A stretch of 64,000 nucleotides of DNA from Aestuarierythrobacter sp037968495 (GTDB taxonomy: Bacteria; Pseudomonadota; Alphaproteobacteria; Sphingomonadales; Sphingomonadaceae): positions 1 through 64,000 of the forward strand of contig JBBKVP010000047.1 of assembly GCA_037968495.1 (NCBI GenBank), in the 5' to 3' direction. The notes under the pieces were generated by a model, which saw only the letters and a list, made by a program, of their open reading frames with translations, was not told the DNA's origin and ran no database searches. Shown here one piece after another: positions 51,038-59,241 of this stretch; position 1 is the stretch's first letter; every line of letters begins with the position of its first letter. Both the position numbers and the translations under genes were made by a program.

Positions 51038-52207
51038 ATGACGAAGTTGACTGGAATCGGACTGGGCCTCGCGGCGGCAGCACTGGCCTTCGCCGCACCG
51101 GCATCTGCCGATGTAAAGGCGGGCGTCGATGCTTGGACCGCAGGTGAATACGAGACAGCAGTTGCCGAATGGCGCGGGCCTGCGGCCAAGGGCGATCCCG
51201 ATGCCCAGTTCAATCTTGCCCAGGCATACCGACTAGGACGGGGCGTCGATGCGAGCCCAGCCAAAGCAGAAGAGTTTTACGCCAAGGCCGCAGCGCAGGG
51301 CCATATAAGGGCTGCCGACAATTACGGATTGCTACTGTTTCAGAGCGAGCGGCGCGAACAGGCGCTGCCGTATTTACAGGCAGCGGTGAAGCGCGGCGAT
51401 CCGCGCGCTCAATATCTTCTCGGCATTGCGCATTTTAATGGCGACATGGTCGCGAAAGACTGGGTGCGCGCCTATGCGCTGGTTAGCTCGGCCAATACTA
51501 CTGGATTGCCTCAAGCGGTGCCCGCAATGAAGCAGATGGATGAATTTATCCCGCTCGATCAACGCCAGATGGGCGTCGCTCTCGCCAGCAAAATGCGCGA
51601 AGAAGCCGATATGACGCGCGCCCGCGAAATGGCAGCAGCCGATCTTGGTAGCGACACTGTGGCGGTCTCAACACCCCCGCCGCCGGTTCAGACGGCAGCG
51701 GTCACTGCGCCGCTTCCAAGCCCCGTAACGCGCCCGACGACACCGATGGTCAGCACGCCCGTTTCACCGTCTGTAGCCGCAGCGCAGGCCGCTGTTGCAG
51801 AGGCAGCGCGGGTTACGGGAACAGAACCACCTTCAACCGCTGGCGCCGATTTCGCGCGCCCGCAGGCTGCTCCAGTTCAAGTTGCTTCGGCGCCTGCGCC
51901 TAAGCCTGCTGCAAACACGCCGGCTCCTGCGCCTCGCGCTGCTGCGCCGACACCTGCTCCCGGACCAGTTGCATCGGCTAATGGTCCATGGCGCCTTCAA
52001 CTCGGAGCCTTCGGGGTGAAGAGCAATGCGACACGCCTATGGTCGCGCCTGTCAGGCCGCGCAGAGCTAGCGGGCAAGTCCCGTTTCCTCGTACCGGCTG
52101 GCCGGGTTACGAAATTGCAGGCGGGCGGATTTGCTTCGCGCACTCAGGCAAATCAGGCGTGCTCCGGTCTGAAACGCGCTGGGCAGGACTGCATCGTCAC
52201 CCGCTAA
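51038..52207 (+). CDS. Sel1-repeat and SPOR-domain periplasmic protein
   Basis: A 389-residue protein. Signal peptide ends near ASAD (residue 25). Sel1/TPR-like repeats follow (AAKGDPDAQFNLAQAYRLG, AAAQGHIRAADNYGLLLF, AVKRGDPRAQYLLGIAHF). A long Pro/Ala linker leads to a C-terminal SPOR domain (RLQLGAFGVKSNATRLWSRLS). It has no lipobox. It is divergently placed from the parA operon, sharing a 246-bp region, and likely also binds septal peptidoglycan. I infer that it belongs with the ParA cluster. Confidence 0.87.
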   Translation: MTKLTGIGLGLAAAALAFAAPASADVKAGVDAWTAGEYETAVAEWRGPAAKGDPDAQFNLAQAYRLGRGVDASPAKAEEFYAKAAAQGHIRAADNYGLLLFQSERREQALPYLQAAVKRGDPRAQYLLGIAHFNGDMVAKDWVRAYALVSSANTTGLPQAVPAMKQMDEFIPLDQRQMGVALASKMREEADMTRAREMAAADLGSDTVAVSTPPPPVQTAAVTAPLPSPVTRPTTPMVSTPVSPSVAAAQAAVAEAARVTGTEPPSTAGADFARPQAAPVQVASAPAPKPAANTPAPAPRAAAPTPAPGPVASANGPWRLQLGAFGVKSNATRLWSRLSGRAELAGKSRFLVPAGRVTKLQAGGFASRTQANQACSGLKRAGQDCIVTR

Positions 52208-52309
52208 AACGGGCACTTTGCACCGACGAACCACTCAATACTCTCGACCGGCGGACTTGCAGCGGGCGCTGTCTTGCTCCACTAAGACAGCCGATTGAGG
52301 GGATTTTCG

Positions 52310-53620
52310 ATGGTTGATATCGCGCAAGACGTGAACACTTCAGATGCCGATTTGGCAGCTGGAGGGCTGGTAACACCTGACCAGCCGGTGACGCGCGAAA
52401 ACCGGATTATCAGTCTGGACTTCATTCGCGGCATCGCGGTGCTAGGCATCCTTTTTGCGAATATCACCGCGTTTGGCCAACCCTTCATGGCGTATTTCTG
52501 GCCGCCTGCAATGACCGGCGGCCCCACTGAAATGGATCAGAGCGTTTGGGTCTTCCAGATGATCTTCGTCGATTTCAAATTCCGGATTATATTCACGTTG
52601 CTGTTCGGAGCAGGCCTGTACCTGTTTATGGAGCGGGCATGGGCGCGCGGATCATCGCGCTGGCTGCAATTCCGGCGACTGCTGTTCCTCGCGATGTTCG
52701 GCCTGATCCATTACTTCCTGATCTGGCGCGGTGATATTCTGACCGTTTACGCTTTGTGGGGCATCGTCGCCCTGTCGATGATGAAGTGGAAGGCGAAGAC
52801 CCAGCTGATTACCGGGATCGTACTCTATGTCATCGGCTCGCTCCTGATGCTTGCTATCATGGGCGGTAATTTTGCCGCTGCGACGAGCCCTGAAATCGCT
52901 GCCAATTTTCCGCCAGAGGCGCAGGAACAACTCGCCAATGCACCGAAAGAAATTCTGTTGGAGTCAAAGGCGGAAACGCTGCTTTATGGCGGCGATAGCT
53001 ATGTTGCGATTGTGACCGACACAGTGACCAACCAAGTGGGTAATTTGATCCAAGAACTCATTTTCGTTGGCCTCACCGAAACGCTTGCTCTAATCCTGAT
53101 CGGCATGGCGCTGTACCGCTATGGCTTCTTCAGCGGTGCCCTAAACAGCGCCAAGATGAAGCGGTGGGGATTGATCGGCGTGATTGGCGGCAGTGTGCTG
53201 ACAGTGCCCTTCGCCATATGGACTGCGGGTGCTGGATTCCCGTTCTTCCAGACCATGTTCGCATTCCAAGCGTTGCTGGGAATAACAGCGATATTCGTCG
53301 CGATTGGCCTGATGGCGCTGTTCGTTCTGTGGGCGCCGACAGCGGCGGATAGCTGGCTCGGTGAACGCTTCGTAGCGGCGGGCCGTATGGCGTTCAGTAA
53401 CTACCTGGGCACATCGATCGTCTTGATGCCGGTCTTCCACGGCTGGGGGCTCGGCCTTTTCGGTGAATTCCACCGCCTAGAGCTGTTTGGCGTCGTTGCC
53501 GCTGTATGGGTGCTGATGCTGCTCTGGTCCAAGTGGTGGCTCGACCGCTTCCGTTATGGCCCGCTCGAATGGCTTTGGCGCTGCCTAACCTATTTGAAGG
53601 TATTCCCGCTCAAACGCTGA
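52310..53620 (+). CDS. DUF418 family membrane protein
   Basis: A 436-residue polytopic protein from ATG 52310 with GAGGGG about 8 bp upstream; an in-frame TTG at 52295 is an alternative. The signature DFIRGIAVLGILFANI opens the first helix, and the C-terminal NYLGTSIVLMPVFHGWGLGLFG and FRYGPLEWLWRCLTY match DUF418. Up to nine hydrophobic segments. Homologues are annotated as integral membrane proteins of unknown function. It converges on der. Confidence 0.87.
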   Translation: MVDIAQDVNTSDADLAAGGLVTPDQPVTRENRIISLDFIRGIAVLGILFANITAFGQPFMAYFWPPAMTGGPTEMDQSVWVFQMIFVDFKFRIIFTLLFGAGLYLFMERAWARGSSRWLQFRRLLFLAMFGLIHYFLIWRGDILTVYALWGIVALSMMKWKAKTQLITGIVLYVIGSLLMLAIMGGNFAAATSPEIAANFPPEAQEQLANAPKEILLESKAETLLYGGDSYVAIVTDTVTNQVGNLIQELIFVGLTETLALILIGMALYRYGFFSGALNSAKMKRWGLIGVIGGSVLTVPFAIWTAGAGFPFFQTMFAFQALLGITAIFVAIGLMALFVLWAPTAADSWLGERFVAAGRMAFSNYLGTSIVLMPVFHGWGLGLFGEFHRLELFGVVAAVWVLMLLWSKWWLDRFRYGPLEWLWRCLTYLKVFPLKR

Positions 53621-53631
53621 GGTAAAGTGCC

Positions 53632-55038
53632 CTACTTCTTGGTCGGCGCGTAGGGGTTCTTGTTGGTCTTGAGCACCACGCGGACCGGCACGCTCTCGAA
53701 GCCAAGCTGCTTGCGGATGCCGTTTACCAGATAGCGTTCGTAGCTGGTCGGAAGGCTATCGAGCCGTGAACCGAACACCACAAAGCGCGGCGGCCGAGTG
53801 CTCGACTGCGTAATGTAACGCAATTTGATCCGCTTGCCCTTTGGTGCGGGCGGCGGATTGGCTTCCAGCGCATCGTCAAACCAGCGGTTAAGCGCGGCGG
53901 TTGGCACACGCTTCGACCAGCTTTCGCGGATCGTGAAGGCACCGGACAGCATTGCTTCAATGCCCTTGCCTGTTTTCGCGGACACAGCGAACAGCGGCAC
54001 GCCGCGAACCTGCGCGAGCCCGTCTTCCAATGCAGCGCGAACGCCGTTGAACAAGCCGCTCGGATCTTCGGCAATGTCCCATTTGTTGATTGCGATCATC
54101 AGCGCGCGACCTTCTTCGAGCGCATGGGCGGCGATCTTTAGGTCCTGCGATTCCAAACCCTGCGTCGCATCGAGCAGCAACACGACGACTTCGGCAAAAT
54201 CGACAGCATGGCGCGCGTCGGCAACTGCGAGGCGTTCAAGCTTCTCGGTAACCTTCGCCTTCTTGCGCATACCGGCTGTATCGATCAGGCGAATCTCGCG
54301 CAGCTCGCCGCTATCAGGTTCGCGCCACAGCCAGTCGACGGCGATCGAATCGCGGGTAATGCCGGCTTCGGGGCCGGTCAGCAGGCGGTCTTCGCCCAGC
54401 ATCTTGTTGATCAGTGTCGATTTGCCGGCATTCGGGCGGCCAACGATGGCTAGTTTGAGCGGGCCGGTCGGGACCACATCGCCGTGCTCGTCGAGCTCGG
54501 GCATTTCGACATGCTTTTCGACCGGACCATCGGGCTCGAGGATCGGGCGCAGCGCTTCGAACAGTTCGACCCGGCCTTCGCCATGCTCAGCAGAGAAAGG
54601 CACGGGATCGCCAAAGCCGAGCGCATAACATTCCATAACGCCGGCGTTCGTCGCGTTGCCTTCTGCTTTATTGGCGACAACGATCACCGGCACGCTCTGT
54701 CCTCGCAGCCAGCGGGCGATTTCCTCATCAAGCGGCGTCAGTCCGGCTCGCGAATCGATCACGAACAGTGCGACTGTCGCACCAACGATTGAAATTTCGG
54801 TCTGCTTGCGCATACGGCCCGGCAGAGTTTCGGGATCGGTATCTTCCCAGCCAGCCGTATCGACCAGCGTAAATTCCATCCCCAGCAGCTCAGCATCGCC
54901 CATGCGCCGGTCGCGCGTTACGCCGGGCTGATCGTCGACCAGCGCGATCTTTTTGCCGACAAGACGGTTGAACATTGTGCTCTTGCCGACATTAGGGCGG
55001 CCGACAATCACGACCTCGGGTTTCTGGTAAGTGGACAT
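53632..55038 (-). CDS. der: Ribosome-biogenesis GTPase Der (EngA)
   Basis: A 468-residue essential GTPase with two tandem G domains. The P-loops are GRPNVGKST (N-terminal) and GRPNAGKST (second domain). Switch and DTAGW/DTAGM elements follow each. A C-terminal KH-like domain contacts the 50S subunit. Arrangement, motif spacing and length match Der. The start is divergent from the CHAP gene across a 149-bp region containing a GGTTAA palindrome. Confidence 0.96.
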   Translation of the reverse strand: MSTYQKPEVVIVGRPNVGKSTMFNRLVGKKIALVDDQPGVTRDRRMGDAELLGMEFTLVDTAGWEDTDPETLPGRMRKQTEISIVGATVALFVIDSRAGLTPLDEEIARWLRGQSVPVIVVANKAEGNATNAGVMECYALGFGDPVPFSAEHGEGRVELFEALRPILEPDGPVEKHVEMPELDEHGDVVPTGPLKLAIVGRPNAGKSTLINKMLGEDRLLTGPEAGITRDSIAVDWLWREPDSGELREIRLIDTAGMRKKAKVTEKLERLAVADARHAVDFAEVVVLLLDATQGLESQDLKIAAHALEEGRALMIAINKWDIAEDPSGLFNGVRAALEDGLAQVRGVPLFAVSAKTGKGIEAMLSGAFTIRESWSKRVPTAALNRWFDDALEANPPPAPKGKRIKLRYITQSSTRPPRFVVFGSRLDSLPTSYERYLVNGIRKQLGFESVPVRVVLKTNKNPYAPTKK

Positions 55039-55123
55039 TATCCGCCGCAGGTGGCGAAAATTGACCCCCTTTGCAAGGATAGAACGGTGGTAGAAGGCTG
55101 ATAGGGATGGCGCGCGAACTTAT

Positions 55124-55141
55124 GGTTAATTTGCGTTAACC
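55124..55141. promoter_or_regulatory. GGTTAA-N6-TTAACC palindrome between der and the CHAP gene
   Basis: A perfect inverted repeat GGTTAA (55124-55129), six bases TTTGCG, TTAACC (55136-55141), with a third TTAA at 55142. It lies 64 bp ahead of the CHAP start and 86 bp ahead of the divergent der start. The TTAA-N6-TTAA spacing is close to, but one base short of, the TTAA-N7-TTAA pattern of CtrA sites. I call it an operator candidate only. Confidence 0.4.
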
Positions 55142-55187
55142 TTAAGAAGCAGCCAGATTTCAACTATAATGGCAGATAGATCACGGC

Positions 55188-55970
55188 ATGAGATTGCCGA
55201 TATCGATTCTGACCGTTGCCGCTATGGTGGCCATTCCAACCACCGCAGTTGCGGAAAGCGCGGATGGCTTCCGTTCTGGCAGCCAAGCGCTGTCCGGCAA
55301 GGAACTGCCGCCCTATCTGCAATGCGTTCCCTATGCTCGCCGGGTGTCCGGCATCCAGATTTATGGAGACGCCCATACGTGGTGGCAGCAGGCTGCAGGT
55401 AAATTCAAGCGCGGAAATGAGCCTAAGAAAGGCGCCGTGATGGCATTCCGCCCCCACCACAATATGACGCTGGGCCATGTCGCTGCGGTAAGTAAGATCA
55501 TCGACAGCCGCACAATCTTGCTGCGCCATTCCAATTGGTCGCCAATCAATGGTCGCCGTGGACAGATCGAAAATGATGTGAAGGCAGTTGACGTATCGCC
55601 GAATAATGACTGGAGCTCGGTGCGTGTTTGGTACCACCCGCTGAAGGCGCTGGGTAAAACCGCATGGCCGGTACATGGCTTCATTTACGGCAAAGGTACG
55701 CTTGGCGGGACGGGTCCAGTTCGAATTGCGGTAGCGACATCAGTTTCGACCCGCGTCCAACCCGCACGAACCAAGAGTTCGAAGGAGTTTCTGAGCGCAT
55801 TTTCGGAATTAGGTGAACAAGCAAAGGCAGCGCCAGTACGGCGCGCTCAGGCCGCCCCAGTGCACCGGGCGAAGGCGACCCGTCCAGCCCCGCAGCGTCC
55901 AGATCCAAAACAGGCGCAAGCTAAGACTTACGATCCTGTTGCCGCAGCAATTGCGCGTTACGACAAGTAA
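55188..55970 (+). CDS. CHAP-domain secreted amidase/peptidase
   Basis: A 260-residue protein. Signal peptide to about residue 22 (TAVAE). The CHAP core has the catalytic cysteine in LQCVPYARRVSGI and the histidine in LGHVAAVSKI, followed by the asparagine-containing LRHSNWSP. CHAP enzymes cleave peptidoglycan peptides or amides. A basic, Pro/Ala-rich C-terminus follows. It probably acts on the cell wall, but the specific bond is unknown. Confidence 0.85.
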   Translation: MRLPISILTVAAMVAIPTTAVAESADGFRSGSQALSGKELPPYLQCVPYARRVSGIQIYGDAHTWWQQAAGKFKRGNEPKKGAVMAFRPHHNMTLGHVAAVSKIIDSRTILLRHSNWSPINGRRGQIENDVKAVDVSPNNDWSSVRVWYHPLKALGKTAWPVHGFIYGKGTLGGTGPVRIAVATSVSTRVQPARTKSSKEFLSAFSELGEQAKAAPVRRAQAAPVHRAKATRPAPQRPDPKQAQAKTYDPVAAAIARYDK

Positions 55971-55976
55971 TAGGCC

Positions 55977-56270
55977 TTACTTCTTCGCGACGGGCGCATC
56001 ATCGCCCAAATCTTCAAACCATGCTTCTACCGGGCCGTTGAGCTTGATTGTCAGCGGACGGCCCTTGCGGTCCATCGCTTTGCCCGCCTGAACCCGAATC
56101 CATCCTTCTGATATTGAATATTCTTCGATATCGGTGCGCTCACGTTCCTTGAACCGAATCGCTACGCCGCGCTGCAACGCTTCCTGATCGAAATGCGGAC
56201 TGCCCGGATCGATTGCCAAGTGATCGGGCGGGGTCTGGGCTTTCGCCGCTTCATTTGTTTCTTCGCTCAT
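55977..56270 (-). CDS. DUF3297 family small protein
   Basis: A 97-residue soluble protein from ATG 56270. The block HLAIDPGSPHFDQEALQRGVAIRFKERERTDIEEYSISEGWIRV is the DUF3297 signature. The rest is a glycine- and lysine-containing tail. Function is not known. It converges with the CHAP gene (6 bp). Confidence 0.85.
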   Translation of the reverse strand: MSEETNEAAKAQTPPDHLAIDPGSPHFDQEALQRGVAIRFKERERTDIEEYSISEGWIRVQAGKAMDRKGRPLTIKLNGPVEAWFEDLGDDAPVAKK

Positions 56271-56321
56271 AACCTGCCCACTAATCGCGCGGACATCGCT
56301 ATGCAATGCGCTTCCGACGAT

Positions 56322-56504
56322 TCAACTCGGTGCGGACTGCGGATTCTCAATCGGTGCGCGGTCCGGCTCTATTGTATCTGGCTGGGGCGGCTCGATTTCA
56401 TCGGGCTGTTGTGGCGGTGCTTCTACGGGCGCGGGTGTCATAGGCGTTTCCGGCGGAGCAGCGGGTTCGATCCGGTCAGGTGCGGGGTCTGGTTGGGTAG
56501 CCAT
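56322..56504 (-). CDS. Short Pro/Glu-rich hypothetical protein
   Basis: A 60-residue low-complexity peptide (start ATG 56504) with repeated PxP and IEP elements. It has no cysteine, membrane helix or recognisable domain. The reading frame is tidy and an AGGAATTAG sequence lies 4-12 bp upstream of the start. I treat it as a probable but weak gene; it could be spurious. Confidence 0.5.
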   Translation of the reverse strand: MATQPDPAPDRIEPAAPPETPMTPAPVEAPPQQPDEIEPPQPDTIEPDRAPIENPQSAPS

Positions 56505-56644
56505 CGCTAATTCCTCAAAGTTGGTATGCACCCTTAACGCACCGGCAAGTTGACCTGTTCCTGACCCAAAGACTTATCGCCGCGCTTGCCCTTTGCCGCT
56601 GCCCCCGATACAGGCGCTCGACTGTACGCGAAGGCGCTGAGCAT

Positions 56645-56729
56645 GCGGGCGTGGCGGAATTGGTAGACGCGCTGGTTTTAGGTACCAGTATCTTACGATG
56701 TGGGGGTTCGAGTCCCTTCGCCCGCACCA
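56645..56729 (+). tRNA. tRNA-Leu, anticodon TAG
   Basis: A complete class II tRNA fold with encoded 3' CCA. The acceptor stem is GCGGGCG/CGCCCGC (56645-56651 with 56719-56725). D-arm follows, then the anticodon stem CTGGT/ACCAG with loop TTTAGGT; anticodon TAG at 56679-56681 reads leucine CUA codons. A long variable arm (class II) and a T-arm GGGTTCGAGTCCC complete it. It sits 72 bp before tig. Confidence 0.96.
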
Positions 56730-56800
56730 GTCAGCCTATGGTCACTCTGGCCGGGCAATAAGCGGCACATAGTTTTTGAAGAAGGCATTTAGTTCGAACC

Positions 56801-58372
56801 ATGAAGCATACCGAGACCACCAACGAGGGCCTCAAGCGCGCCTATACACTGACGATCCCTGCGAAGGAGATCGAAGCGCGAATCGACAGCGAGATCAAAA
56901 AGATCGCGCCGCAGATGAAGATGCCCGGTTTCCGCCCCGGCAAGGTTCCGGCTAATCTGGTCCGCAAGATGCACGGCGAACAATTGCACGCGCAATCGCT
57001 GAATGATGTGATTCGCGAATCGGTTGATTCGGTCATGACTGAAAAGAAGCTGCGTCCCGCGATGCAGCCAAAGGTCGACCTTTCCGAGAAGTACGAAGAA
57101 GGCGGCGACGCTGAAGTCACTCTCGAACTGGAAATTCTGCCGGAAATCGCAAAGCCTGACCTTAAGGGTCTGAAGCTCGAGAAGCTCACTGTTCCTGTCA
57201 CCGACAAGAAGGTCGACGAAGCGGTTGCGAATGTAGCCAAGGGTCAGAAGAATTTCGAAGACGCCCCCAAGAGCCGCAAGGCGAAGGACGGCGACCAGCT
57301 GATTATCGACTTCCTCGGTAAGCTTGATGGCGAACCGTTCGAAGGCGGCAAGGCTGAAGACGCTCCGCTTGAACTCGGCAGCGGCCAGTTCATCCCGGGC
57401 TTCGAAGAGCAGCTGACCGGCGTCAAAACTGGCGACGAGAAGGTCATCAATGTGACCTTCCCGGCTGATTATCAGGCCACACACCTTGCCGGTAAGGACG
57501 TTACCTTCGATATCACGGTTAAGGCTGTGAAGGTCGCTGGCGAAATGAAGATCGACGAAGACTTCGCAAAGTCGCTTGGGCTCGACAGCCTCGACAAGCT
57601 GAAGGAACTTCTGCGCGGCCAGCTGGAGCAGGAAACTGCCGGCATGACCCGCACCGCCATGAAGCGTTCGCTGCTCGACCAGCTCGCTTCGGGCCATGAC
57701 TTCCCTGTGCCTGAAGGCATGGTGGACGCCGAATTCGAACAGATCTGGCAGCAGCTTCAACAAGAAGCGGCCCGCGAGGAGGATCCTGCGGCTGCACTGA
57801 AGGAAGTTGAAGCCGAAAAGGACGACTACCGCGCTATCGCCGAACGCCGTGTGCGCCTCGGCCTGCTGCTTTCCGAAATCGGTCAGGGCGCCGGTGTCGA
57901 AGTTTCTAATCAGGAAATGCAGATGCTGATGCAGCAAGCTGCGCAGCAATATCCTGCCGATCAGCGCGAGCAATTCTTCAAGTTCGTTCAGAACGAGCCA
58001 ATGGCTGCCGCACAAATCCGTGCGCCGCTGTATGAAGACAAGGTGGTCGACCATCTCTTCGAGACCGCTGCAGTGACGGAACGCGAAGTAACGCGTGACG
58101 AGCTGCAGGCAGCGATCGAAGCGGAAGAAACGGCGCCAGCACCCAAGAAAAAGGCTGTTGCGAAGAAGAAAGCGCCCGCTAAGAAGGAAGCTGCGAAAAA
58201 GGCTGATGACAAGCCTGCTGCGAAGAAAGCTCCGGCAAAGAAGGCAGCAGCAACCAAGAAGTCTGCCGCCAAGAAGGCCGCCGCTGAAAAGGCACCTGCG
58301 AAGAAAGCTCCGGCCAAGAAAGCAGCAGCTAAAAAGCCAGCAGCGAAGAAGGCTCCTGCCAAAAAGAAGTAA
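56801..58372 (+). CDS. tig: Trigger factor with long lysine-rich C-terminal tail
   Basis: A 523-residue ribosome-associated chaperone and prolyl isomerase. The N-terminal ribosome-binding domain contains GFRPGKVP, and an FKBP-type domain is near residues 160-250. The C-terminal chaperone arm runs to about residue 440. The last 80 residues (from nt ~58130) are a Lys/Ala/Pro low-complexity extension of PAKKA-like repeats, similar in composition to histone-H1-type tails. E. coli Tig is about 430 residues, so this extension is extra. It starts 72 bp after the tRNA-Leu. clpP and clpX follow after the pseudogene and amidase gene. Confidence 0.94.
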   Translation: MKHTETTNEGLKRAYTLTIPAKEIEARIDSEIKKIAPQMKMPGFRPGKVPANLVRKMHGEQLHAQSLNDVIRESVDSVMTEKKLRPAMQPKVDLSEKYEEGGDAEVTLELEILPEIAKPDLKGLKLEKLTVPVTDKKVDEAVANVAKGQKNFEDAPKSRKAKDGDQLIIDFLGKLDGEPFEGGKAEDAPLELGSGQFIPGFEEQLTGVKTGDEKVINVTFPADYQATHLAGKDVTFDITVKAVKVAGEMKIDEDFAKSLGLDSLDKLKELLRGQLEQETAGMTRTAMKRSLLDQLASGHDFPVPEGMVDAEFEQIWQQLQQEAAREEDPAAALKEVEAEKDDYRAIAERRVRLGLLLSEIGQGAGVEVSNQEMQMLMQQAAQQYPADQREQFFKFVQNEPMAAAQIRAPLYEDKVVDHLFETAAVTEREVTRDELQAAIEAEETAPAPKKKAVAKKKAPAKKEAAKKADDKPAAKKAPAKKAAATKKSAAKKAAAEKAPAKKAPAKKAAAKKPAAKKAPAKKK

Positions 58373-58424
58373 GTCTTACTGCAGACAAGTCAGCGGCCCG
58401 CCCCTCAATATGAGGCGCCGGCCG

Positions 58425-59153
58425 TTACTTATTGGGCTGCCGGTCGTCCGGACTTAAAGATGCAAGCTCGGTTGCTTCGCCATGATGCACATGTGCAACA
58501 ACGTTCTCGACGCTGTTCATAAACCTGACCGTGGTCACGCCGTGAATCAGGATCGATGCAAGAATGGCAAACACCACTACCGCCCACATAGTGTCGATGT
58601 CGCTGAACGTGCCGTGGTTCTGGGCGTAGGCTAGGTAATAGAGCGTATCGATCAGCGGACGATACTGGCTGTACCATTCGAACTGGCCGGATATCTTGCT
58701 GACTGTAACGATCAGATAGGCGACCTGGCCAAACAGGCCGGGCACATCCAGCGTTGCTCCGTCGACAATTTCTATCCGTACGACGTCGCTGGCGGAAATC
58801 CTGCTAACCTGGCTGATCGTGCCATCGCTTTTGCCGGACAGCCGCTTGCCGTTGACGAGGACGTTGGATGATGCCTGACCAAGCCCGCGTGCGTCATCGT
58901 CGCTGCGAATATCGAAGCCGGGTATGCGTTGCAGCATGTCGAGCGCGCTGCGGGGTGCGAATTACGTGAAATAGGCTGGTTCGAAGAGCTGTGCATCGGG
59001 CGAGGCGAATGAGCCCGAGTTTGCGGCTTTCGCGACACTTTCGCTCTCGGTTGCGGCGGCAGTTGCGGCGTCTTGTGCCACTAGTTGGTTGGATGCCAGA
59101 CAGATTGCGAGCGCGCCAAATGCCGTGCCCAGCTTGAACTCGAAATGCCTCAC
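58425..59153 (-). pseudogene. Chimeric pseudogene: TonB-receptor N-terminus with a stop codon, fused to an antiporter C-terminus
   Basis: From ATG 59153 a signal peptide (to NQLVAQDA) and the start of a TonB-receptor plug can be read until an in-frame TAA at 58962-58964, directly after AYFT. The same frame reopens as FAPRSALDMLQRIPGFDIRS, NVLVNGKRLSGKSD and SDVVRIEIVDGATLDVPGLFGQ: a standard plug domain. After about nt 58655 the frame changes family to LYYLAYAQNHG and ASILIHGVTTVRFM, the last-helix region of a CPA1/NhaP-type cation:proton antiporter, and ends at 58425. The TAA looks like a CAA-to-TAA mutation. So a deletion joined two genes and a nonsense change followed. No functional product is likely. 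Confidence 0.78.
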
Positions 59154-59241
59154 AAACCTCTCCCACAGTCCCGTGCGCTTGGTTGAGATGCGCAGCTAGG
59201 ACCGGGAAGGCCTCAAACGATTACGCCTGTAGGCGTTAGTT

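Noticed and set aside
48014..52207. Reading the ParA gene as evidence of a plasmid or integrated element
   Set aside because: No parB, replication protein, relaxase or attachment repeats; the flanking genes are chromosomal housekeeping genes.
56789..58054. A 421-codon open frame on the minus strand opposite tig
   Set aside because: It is antisense to a clearly conserved gene, and its composition reflects the codon bias of the trigger factor. No domain is recognisable.
58130..58372. The repetitive 3' end of tig as an assembly artefact or tandem repeat
   Set aside because: Codons vary between units and the frame is uninterrupted to a normal stop, so it encodes a real low-complexity tail.
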